Assembly: GCA_029548715.1 (NCBI GenBank)
Contig: JAKPMW010000235.1
Coordinates: 1 to 9,098, forward strand
Reading direction: 5' to 3'
Length of the DNA: 9,098 bases
Origin: Spirochaetota bacterium
Lineage (GTDB): Bacteria > Spirochaetota > JAGLSM01 > JAKPMW01
Shown: in pieces, positions 1 through 5,268 of the stretch
How positions within the stretch are numbered: position 1 is the stretch's first letter
How the letters are laid out: the number at the start of each line of letters is the position of its first letter
Notes under the pieces: model-generated
Told to the model about the DNA's origin: nothing
Database searches by the model: none
Seen by the model: the letters and a program-made list of their open reading frames with translations, nothing else
Made by a program: the position numbers and the translations under genes

Positions 1-26
1 ACGGATAGTGCTGGCTCAGGTACGAT
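1..26 (+). promoter_or_regulatory. Possible sigma70-type promoter, cut by the left edge
   Basis: TACGAT at 21-26 fits a -10 element (4 of 6 consensus bases). Seventeen bases before it the window opens with ACG, which could be the second half of a TTGACG-like -35 box whose first three bases lie outside the window. Transcription would start near base 33, leaving a leader of about 36 bases before the GTG start of the nucleotidase gene. Because half of the -35 box is not visible, this is a suggestion only. Confidence 0.3.
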
Positions 27-44
27 GCAGGATGCTACCTTTGT

Positions 45-58
45 GGGACACCTGTCCC
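45..58 (+). promoter_or_regulatory. Perfect inverted repeat abutting a ribosome binding site
   Basis: GGGACA (45-50) and TGTCCC (53-58) are exact reverse complements separated by CC. The right arm ends where the Shine-Dalgarno GGAGG (59-63) of the next gene begins. As DNA it could be a dimer-binding operator; as RNA its 2-base loop would strain a full 6-bp hairpin, so a shorter stem is more likely. No regulator is identifiable. Confidence 0.4.
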
Positions 59-68
59 GGAGGATACC

Positions 69-758
69 GTGCCGCGCTATGATGCTGTCCTGATTGATCT
101 TGATGAAACGCTCTTCGATTTTCGCAGGGCCGGGCACGAGGCGCTTGAGGCCAGTTTTCAGGCGGCAGGACTTGCGCTGAGTGACGAGTGGTATCGCCTG
201 TATTACGCGACCAATGCCGAGCTCTGGCGCGAGGTCGAGGAAGGAAAGACAAGTGTGACAGCCCTGCGGGTCGAGCGCTTCCGGCGCTACTTTTCGCGCC
301 TGGGCCTGGCGATCGAGCCAGCAGCCTTTGCGGCCGGCTACGAGCAGCGCATCCTTTCGGTGACCTACCACATCGAGGGTGCGGTCGAAGCGGTGCGTGA
401 GATCGCCGGGATGGCACAGGTCGTGGTACTGACCAACGGGATCAGTCATGTCCAGCGGGCCCGCATCAACCGTTCCCCGATTGCACACCTGATCCGGGCC
501 GTGATCGTGTCTGAGGAGGCCGGCGTCTCCAAACCCGACCCCGGCATCTTTTCGCTTGCCGCCGGATTTACCGACTGCCGCGACCGGTCGCGCATGCTGA
601 TGATCGGGGATTCGCTGGCTTCGGATATCGCCGGCGGGATTGCCTTCGGGATCGATACCTGCTGGTACAACCCGACCGCAGGCAGTGTGGCGGACCATGT
701 CCGTCCGGGATATGAGGTGCGCCACCTCTCCGACCTGCCGGCGATTGTCCGCGGGTGA
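69..758 (+). CDS. yjjG: HAD-superfamily hydrolase, YjjG-type 5'-nucleotidase
   Basis: 229-residue cytoplasmic phosphatase of HAD subfamily IA. The four motifs are visible: motif I DLDET with the nucleophile Asp10 and acid/base Asp12; motif II LTNG with Thr122; motif III GVSKPDP with Lys155; and motif IV IGDSLASD with Asp181 and Asp186 for Mg2+. The cap domain lies between motifs I and II, about residues 20-100. The TNG-to-SKPDP stretch resembles YjjG, which removes phosphate from pyrimidine nucleoside monophosphates and non-canonical nucleotides and so helps clean the nucleotide pool. The start is GTG at 69, placed 5 bases after a strong GGAGG. The stop lies 12 bases before ligA, so the two are probably co-transcribed. 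The HAD call is very secure; exact substrate and the YjjG label are moderately secure, since related phosphoglycolate-phosphatase-like enzymes look similar. Confidence 0.85.
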   Translation: MPRYDAVLIDLDETLFDFRRAGHEALEASFQAAGLALSDEWYRLYYATNAELWREVEEGKTSVTALRVERFRRYFSRLGLAIEPAAFAAGYEQRILSVTYHIEGAVEAVREIAGMAQVVVLTNGISHVQRARINRSPIAHLIRAVIVSEEAGVSKPDPGIFSLAAGFTDCRDRSRMLMIGDSLASDIAGGIAFGIDTCWYNPTAGSVADHVRPGYEVRHLSDLPAIVRG

Positions 759-770
759 TATATTTAGCCG

Positions 771-2849
771 ATGACACAGGGACTGCTTTTTGACGATCCT
801 CGGGAGAGGATGCGCCGGCTTGAAGCTGAAATCCGGCACCATGACCGCCTGTACTACGTCCAGGCTAAACCCGAAATCAGTGATCGCGAATACGATGCGC
901 TCTTTGACGAGCTTGTGGCCCTCGAGGACCAGCATCCCGAACTTGTCTCACCCGATTCGCCGACACAGCGGGTCGGGAGTGATCTCGCGCATGATCTGCC
1001 CGAGGTGGCCCACACGATTCCCGTCCTCAGTCTCGACAAATGCTATTCGCCATCCGAGCTGGTGGCCTGGCTTGACAAGACTGTGGCGGCCTCGCCCGAT
1101 CCACAGCCTCTTTCCTTTGTGCTTGAGGAAAAACTCGACGGGGCCTCGATCGTGCTGACCTACGAGGAGGGCCGGCTGGTGCGGGCTGTTACCCGGGGCA
1201 ACGGCGCGGTCGGGAATGATGTCACGGCCAATGCCCGCACTATCCGCTCAATTCCGCTGGTTTTGGCCGAAGCGGTCAGCCTGACGGTTCGCGGCGAGGT
1301 CTTCATGCGCCGGGCTGCTTTCGAGGCATACAATACCGCGTCAGGGGGAACATACTCCAATCCGCGCAATCTGGCGGCGGGGACCCTGCGCAATGTTCGC
1401 TCGCGGGTGACGGCTGCAGTTCCGCTTGAATTTTTTGCCTACGAGGGGTTTTTTGCCGACGGGTGGGGCGCGTCACACAGCGGGATTCTGGCACGCCTGG
1501 CTGCCCTCGGTCTGCCGGTCAATCCCCATGGAGTGCTCGTCAGCGAGGATGCGACGCTCATCAGCGTGGTGCGGAAAGATCTTCCCGCCTGGCGGACGGC
1601 GTCTTTTTCAGAGCTTCAGAATATTGTGGAAGAAGCATCCTTCGGCAGGAAACAGCTTGAATACGAAATAGACGGACTGGTCCTCAAGGTAGACGGGATC
1701 GCCCGGCGCGAGATCCTGGGGTATACGGCCCATCATCCCCGCTGGGCCATCGCCGTGAAGTTTGAGGCACCCGAGGCTGTCACCCGCCTGGTTTCGATCA
1801 CTGTCCAGGTGGGGCGCAACGGGCGGATCACGCCTGTTGCCGAGCTCGAAGCGGTGGCCCTGGCGGGCAGCATCATCTCCCGGGCCACCCTGCACAACGA
1901 GGACTACGTCAACCAGCTCGAACTCGCACCCGGTGATACGGTGGCGATCTCCCGGCGGGGAGACGTGATCCCGGCGGTCGAGCGTGTTGTCGAAAAAGCG
2001 GAAAGTCCGGCCGAGGGAGGGCTGGTCTGGCTCATGCCGGACAGGTGTCCCTCCTGTGGATCCAGCCTCGAAAAGCGGGGGGCGCACCATTTCTGTCCCA
2101 ACCGTGACTGTCCGGACAGGGTACTGGGCCGGCTGATCCATACAACAGGAAAAGCAGGCTTCGATATTGATGGATTGGGTGAAAAGACCCTGTCCCTGGC
2201 CCTCCGTCTGGGTCTGGTGCATGAACCCCAGGACGTATTTACCGCGGACTGGTCAAGTCTGATTGCCGAGGAAGGCTTTGGCGAAAAAAAGACTGCAAAA
2301 ATCAGTGAGGGAATCAGGCAGGCCAAGGACCGGCCCTTCGCCCAGGTACTGGCTTCGCTCGGATTCGAAAATCTCGGGCCCAGTCTGGCCGAAACCCTGA
2401 TCAAGGCCGGATATACCTCGATGGCAGCCATTCGTGAGCGGGCCGCGGCCGGTGATGTCAAAGCCTTTGAAGGGATTCACGGACTGGCCGAAATAACGGC
2501 CAGGCAGCTTGTGGACGAGTTTTCCGATCCACGCAACGCGGCCATGCTGGATGCCCTGGCCGCGGCCGGGGTGCGCATGGAGCTTGAACCGGCAAGTGCT
2601 GGCGAAAGCCTGCTGCAGATCTTTGCCGGTCAGCGCTGGTGTGTGACCGGAAGTTTTACGCGCTACAATCCCCGCGATCTGGCCATGCTTGAAGTCAAAA
2701 AGCGGGGTGGCGTGGTCGTCAGCGCTGTCTCGTCCAAAACCACGCATCTCTTGGCGGGGACAGGTGCCGGAAGCAAGCTGGACAAGGCCCGCGAGCTTGG
2801 TGTGCAGGTTGTCAGCGAGGATGAGTTTGTCGCCCTGCTGGCGCAGTGA
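771..2849 (+). CDS. ligA: NAD+-dependent DNA ligase LigA
   Basis: Full-length 692-residue ligase that seals nicks in replication and repair, using NAD+ to adenylate its active lysine and releasing NMN. Domains in order: NMN-binding Ia region with HHDRLYY and DREYD (about residues 22-45); adenylation domain with K-L-D-G at Lys121-Gly124 and the TRGNG motif just after; OB fold (about 325-410); zinc finger with Cys426, Cys429, Cys442 and Cys447 (spacing x2, x12, x4, as in thermophile LigA); helix-hairpin-helix region (about 455-600); C-terminal BRCT domain (about 615-692). ATG at 771 was chosen because it gives the usual N-terminal length, although its ribosome site is weak (GGGTGA overlapping the previous stop). 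An in-frame ATG at 810 has GGGAGAGG almost touching it and would trim the usual N-terminus. The first residues contain QGLLF, resembling a sliding-clamp-binding peptide. Confidence 0.98.
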   Translation: MTQGLLFDDPRERMRRLEAEIRHHDRLYYVQAKPEISDREYDALFDELVALEDQHPELVSPDSPTQRVGSDLAHDLPEVAHTIPVLSLDKCYSPSELVAWLDKTVAASPDPQPLSFVLEEKLDGASIVLTYEEGRLVRAVTRGNGAVGNDVTANARTIRSIPLVLAEAVSLTVRGEVFMRRAAFEAYNTASGGTYSNPRNLAAGTLRNVRSRVTAAVPLEFFAYEGFFADGWGASHSGILARLAALGLPVNPHGVLVSEDATLISVVRKDLPAWRTASFSELQNIVEEASFGRKQLEYEIDGLVLKVDGIARREILGYTAHHPRWAIAVKFEAPEAVTRLVSITVQVGRNGRITPVAELEAVALAGSIISRATLHNEDYVNQLELAPGDTVAISRRGDVIPAVERVVEKAESPAEGGLVWLMPDRCPSCGSSLEKRGAHHFCPNRDCPDRVLGRLIHTTGKAGFDIDGLGEKTLSLALRLGLVHEPQDVFTADWSSLIAEEGFGEKKTAKISEGIRQAKDRPFAQVLASLGFENLGPSLAETLIKAGYTSMAAIRERAAAGDVKAFEGIHGLAEITARQLVDEFSDPRNAAMLDALAAAGVRMELEPASAGESLLQIFAGQRWCVTGSFTRYNPRDLAMLEVKKRGGVVVSAVSSKTTHLLAGTGAGSKLDKARELGVQVVSEDEFVALLAQ

Positions 2850-2933
2850 GGAGGGTTTACCCTCGGTCCATCGGGAGGAGGGCTTGTCCTCGTCCATCGG
2901 GAGGAGGGCTTGTCCTCGTTCCATCGGGAGGAG
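2848..2933. repeat. Three tandem 26-27 bp hairpin-forming units between ligA and nadD
   Basis: Units lie at 2848-2874 (27 bp), 2875-2900 (26 bp) and 2901-2927 (27 bp), followed by the first six bases GAGGAG of a fourth at 2928-2933. Each unit begins GAGGAGGG and ends CCATCGG. The first unit starts inside the ligA stop codon. Each unit holds a short inverted repeat: GAGGG-TTTA-CCCTC in unit 1, and GAGGG-CTTG-TCCTC in units 2 and 3, where one pair becomes G-U but the stem is kept. Unit 2 lacks one base of the T/G tract before CCATCGG. GAGGAG also resembles a ribosome binding site, but no sensible start codon follows any copy. Function unknown: it could affect transcript ending or stability after ligA, or be a genome-wide intergenic repeat. 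Confidence 0.85.
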
Positions 2934-2997
2934 AAACCGGGACAGGGTGGTGTGAGTCCAGCGAGTGCCCGGGCGCCGGGCTGATCGGGGGGAAAAG

Positions 2998-3600
2998 GTG
3001 CCAGCGAAAAAGACAGCCATCCTCGGGGGAAGCTTTGATCCCGTTCATAACGGTCATCTGGCGCTGGCGCGTTCGGCCCGCGAGGCCTTCGGCCTGGAGC
3101 AGGTTGTCTTCATGCCGGCCGCCTGTTCCCCCCTCAAAAAGACCGCCCGGATGTTTGGGGATGCGGAGCGACTGGTCTTGATTGAGGCCGCGATCAGAGG
3201 CGAAGCGGGGCTGAGTCTCTCCCGCCTCGAGATCGAGCGGGGTGCGCCATCCTGGACGGTCGAGACAGCGCTGGCTCTCGGTGCCAGCGAGGGTGATCCC
3301 GTTTTTTGGATCATTGGTGCGGATTGTGCTGCGACACTCGAGCGCTGGCACCGGGCTGCTGACCTGGCCCGGCTGGTCCATTTCTATGCGGCCGAACGCG
3401 AGGGTCAGCCCCTTCTGGCCAGCCCCGGCTTCAGCGTCATTCCGTTTGTCTGCCCCCGGGTGGATGTCTCGTCAACCATGGTGCGTCAGCGCCTGCGTGA
3501 CGGTCTTCCCGTGGATGGCCTTGTTCCACCCGCAGTGGCGGACCTGATTATGGCCCGGCCCGCAGAGTGTGCCCGCGAGCAGCGTGCCGGGCAGGGCTGA
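2998..3600 (+). CDS. nadD: Nicotinate-nucleotide adenylyltransferase NadD
   Basis: 200-residue nucleotidyltransferase that joins nicotinate mononucleotide and ATP to give nicotinate adenine dinucleotide and pyrophosphate, the penultimate step of NAD+ synthesis. The N-terminal nucleotide-binding signature GGSFDPVHNGHL spans residues 10-21, with the catalytic His17-x-x-His20. Near the C-terminus Ser158-Ser159-Thr160-x-x-Arg163 is the ISSTxxR-type motif that contacts ATP phosphates, followed by the family's LVPPAVADLI ending. Length is normal. I start it at GTG 2998, which begins right before the first beta strand and follows GGGGGGAAAAG; an in-frame GTG at 2965 would add 11 residues without homology and has no ribosome site. 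It follows ligA by 148 bases, across the tandem repeat, and is followed by an oppositely oriented gene. Confidence 0.95.
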   Translation: MPAKKTAILGGSFDPVHNGHLALARSAREAFGLEQVVFMPAACSPLKKTARMFGDAERLVLIEAAIRGEAGLSLSRLEIERGAPSWTVETALALGASEGDPVFWIIGADCAATLERWHRAADLARLVHFYAAEREGQPLLASPGFSVIPFVCPRVDVSSTMVRQRLRDGLPVDGLVPPAVADLIMARPAECAREQRAGQG

Positions 3601-3621
3601 TGAGGCAGGTCGTACCCGGCA
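3585..3621 (+). terminator. Weak stem-loop at the end of nadD
   Basis: TGCCGGG (3585-3591) and CCCGGCA (3615-3621) form a 7-bp inverted repeat around a 23-base loop that contains the nadD stop codon. It is followed by ATTATGCTTATGG, not a clean T tract, so it is a poor intrinsic terminator. It is noted because nadD transcription would otherwise run antisense into the convergent gene ending at 3639. Confidence 0.25.
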
Positions 3622-3638
3622 TTATGCTTATGGTAACA

Positions 3639-3974
3639 TCAGTACAGCAGATGCTGCTTTGCGCTGTTGCGCCATCCGGCCTGGCTCGAATAGTTCACAA
3701 AAAATATCTTGAGATCCGCCTGGGAGGCGTACTGGACAAAATGGATCTTTTTTTTGGCCTGTGAGGCATACTGGGTAAAGAACCAGCGTCCATCATTATT
3801 GGAAGCCTGACTGGCGTATTGTACCTTGTACACCTTGAGGTCGGCTTGACTTTCATATTGGGTGACATACACTTTTACGACATTGGATCCTGCATACTGT
3901 TCGGAAAAAACGGTTGTTGCAGCAAGCGGGGCGCAAAACAGCAGCAGTGACAAAACAATCCGGAGAGATTTCAT
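3639..3974 (-). CDS. Secreted Septknot (DUF6150)-family repeat protein
   Basis: 111-residue precursor. Residues 1-19 are a typical Sec signal peptide (MKSLR, then a hydrophobic run, APLAA) with likely cleavage before Thr20; Cys14 is not in a lipobox. The mature part is six repeats centred on QY-x-SQA, with the key tyrosines at 27, 40, 53, 69, 82 and 95: spacing 13, 13, 16, 13, 13, the extra three residues falling in the NNDGRWFF segment. It ends in WRNSAKQHLLY. This pattern, including the central GRWFF turn and the WRN...HLLY tail, matches what I recall of DUF6150/Septknot proteins, tiny folds predicted to form a 7(1) knot; biological role unknown. ATG at 3974 is preceded 5 bases upstream by AAGGAG; a longer start would bury the signal peptide. 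GC is 115/240 over 3661-3900, well below both neighbours. It sits antisense between nadD and yqeK. Confidence 0.87.
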   Translation of the reverse strand: MKSLRIVLSLLLFCAPLAATTVFSEQYAGSNVVKVYVTQYESQADLKVYKVQYASQASNNDGRWFFTQYASQAKKKIHFVQYASQADLKIFFVNYSSQAGWRNSAKQHLLY

Positions 3975-4010
3975 ACATGCTCCTTTTCGCAAGGTGTTTG
4001 CAAAAATATA

Positions 4011-4027
4011 CAGACTGTCTGGCAGAC
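4011..4027. promoter_or_regulatory. Interlocked inverted repeat in the divergent spacer
   Basis: CAGAC-T-GTCTG-G-CAGAC: the central GTCTG is the exact reverse complement of both flanking CAGAC copies, so two 11-bp palindromes overlap. It lies in the 85-base spacer between the two divergent starts (3974 on the - strand, 4060 on the + strand), next to an AT-rich stretch CAAAAATATA (4001-4010) where a -10 element for either direction could fall. No convincing -35 box is visible for either side. It is a candidate shared operator; no regulator is known. Confidence 0.35.
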
Positions 4028-4059
4028 CGGCCTGATCCATCTATCCCGGAGTATACACC

Positions 4060-4680
4060 ATGACCCGCACAGAAGCCGAGGAAATTGCCCGCCGGTATCT
4101 CGAAGGCCCGCGGCTGGAGCATTCATTCTCGGTGGCCTCACTTGCCGACTCCATGGGGGACAGCTTCGGTCTCGATCGGGATGCCTTGTACATTGCTGGG
4201 GCCTTGCATGACATCGCCAAACCGATGGATCACGCAAGGCAGCGTGAACTCGCCCTGCGCTGGCATCAGACGCATCCCGGATCAGGCTGGAGCGAGACAC
4301 CTGCTCTCTGGCATGCTTCGGCTGCCGCTGCACTTTTGACTGATGAATACGGCCTGGATGACGGGCGAATCCTCCAGGCCATCCTGCGGCATACAACGGG
4401 AACCTGCGGCATGACCCGCTTTGACGAGTGCCTCTATGCGGCCGATTTCCTTGACCCTGTGCGTGTCTTTGAAGGACAGGTTCTCGTCTGGCCCCTGGTT
4501 GAGCGGGATTTTGATGCTGGCCTGCTTGAGATGTGTCGCCAGACCATCCGCAGTGTGCTTGAACGTGGCCTGAATCTTGACCAGGCTTCGGTCGGGTACT
4601 ATAACGAACTTGTGGGGAGGCTTTCTGATCCCGGACGCCTCCCCCGGGCATTCATATACCAAGGAGCGGCACATGTCTGA
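4060..4680 (+). CDS. yqeK: HD-domain hydrolase YqeK, probable symmetric Ap4A hydrolase
   Basis: 206-residue metal-dependent phosphohydrolase. The HD-domain ligands are all visible: His21 in LEHS, His50-Asp51 in ALHDIAK, His85, His111 in RHTTG and Asp129 in YAADFLDPVR. The HTTG...M...ADF-x-DP-x-R block is distinctive of the YqeK group, whose characterised members cut diadenosine tetraphosphate into two ADP and are tied to stress alarmones and RNA 5' caps. The residue after His85 is Ala, where many members have Gly. ATG at 4060 follows GGAG (4048-4051) with 8 bases between. In many bacteria yqeK directly follows nadD; here an opposite-strand gene separates them. Its last 8 bases overlap the next gene, so those two should be translated from one message. 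Confidence 0.9.
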   Translation: MTRTEAEEIARRYLEGPRLEHSFSVASLADSMGDSFGLDRDALYIAGALHDIAKPMDHARQRELALRWHQTHPGSGWSETPALWHASAAAALLTDEYGLDDGRILQAILRHTTGTCGMTRFDECLYAADFLDPVRVFEGQVLVWPLVERDFDAGLLEMCRQTIRSVLERGLNLDQASVGYYNELVGRLSDPGRLPRAFIYQGAAHV

Positions 4681-5185
4681 AGTGGCAGTGATTGAAAAAC
4701 CGGATTTTCAGGCTCTCGTGGTGCACAGGGTTGTGGGGACCTTTTCCCTGGCCAGGGTGATGAAACCGGCATATTGCATGGTCATGGAAAAAATGCAGGC
4801 AGCCGGCCTGACCTGCCCCGAGGGGCTGGCCCCGTTTACCCGCTACAACGGGATTGACTGGCGTGAAATGGAAAAACGCGGGTTTGGCGCAATGCTGCGG
4901 ATGATGTTTGCCAAAAAGTGGGATATGGATATAGGGGTTCCGGTCGACAGGAAGACAGAAGTGCAGGGAGAGGTGTTTTCTCTCGAATGCCGGCCCGGAA
5001 AATGCGTTCGCACCCTTCACGTTGGCCCCTATGCAAAGGTGGCCGAAGCCTATACGCGTATTCTCAAGATGGCAAGGGACCAGGGACTGGAGCTTGCCGA
5101 TCATTCGTACGAATTGTACCTGAATGATCCGTGTGAGGTACAGTCCTCCGAACTCAAGACAGAAATTCTCGTTCCTCTGGCATGA
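4673..5185 (+). CDS. Free-standing GyrI-like / AraC effector-binding-domain protein
   Basis: 170-residue soluble protein with the GyrI-like small-molecule-binding fold. The second half carries the recognisable pattern: a conserved TLHVGPYAKVAEAY segment, then SYELYLNDP with the family's ligand-facing Glu147, and the closing LKTEILVPL strand. The first half has a matching strand-helix (FQALVVHRVVGTFSLARVM) and a longer middle insertion rich in Met, Trp and Lys (about residues 60-85). There is no helix-turn-helix, so it is not a full AraC/MerR regulator; standalone members include a gyrase-inhibitory protein, drug-binding proteins and hydrolases of cyclopropane compounds, so function is open. 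AAGGAG at 4661-4666, six bases before the ATG, supports the start inside the end of yqeK. Confidence 0.85.
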   Translation: MSEVAVIEKPDFQALVVHRVVGTFSLARVMKPAYCMVMEKMQAAGLTCPEGLAPFTRYNGIDWREMEKRGFGAMLRMMFAKKWDMDIGVPVDRKTEVQGEVFSLECRPGKCVRTLHVGPYAKVAEAYTRILKMARDQGLELADHSYELYLNDPCEVQSSELKTEILVPLA

Positions 5186-5268
5186 GTCAGTCCCGGGTCC
5201 GAAAAAAATGCGCAGCCTGAAGTTCCTGTGCTACACTTGAGGGTAAGCGTACTCCGGAAGGGGCAGGC

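Noticed and set aside
1608..2222. A 204-codon - strand frame inside ligA
   Set aside because: It is a shadow of the ligA OB-fold and zinc-finger coding sequence, with no family resemblance or ribosome site.
2848..2933. CRISPR array
   Set aside because: The units are 26-27 bp and directly adjacent, with no unique spacers and no cas genes nearby.
2253..3020. A 255-codon open frame on the - strand opposite the ligA end and the tandem repeat
   Set aside because: It is a mirror of ligA's coding frame in GC-rich DNA, with no recognisable domain, and its N-terminal part is just translated repeat units.
2846..3181. A 111-codon + strand frame running through the tandem repeat into nadD
   Set aside because: The repeat translates to low-complexity Arg/Gly/Pro text, the start overlaps the ligA stop without its own ribosome site, and the rest lies in the wrong frame of nadD.
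3732..3760. The T-rich run within 3739-3757 as a terminator
   Set aside because: It is the coding sequence for the Lys-Lys-Lys-Ile segment of the Septknot protein read on the other strand, with no preceding GC stem.
3975..4040. Upstream extension of the Septknot gene by 22 codons
   Set aside because: The extension would place polar residues before the signal peptide, and the ATG at 3974 has a well-spaced AAGGAG.
5186..5268. Promoter for the sensor kinase (TACACT at 5232-5237)
   Set aside because: No acceptable -35 box lies 16-18 bases upstream, so it cannot be told from chance.
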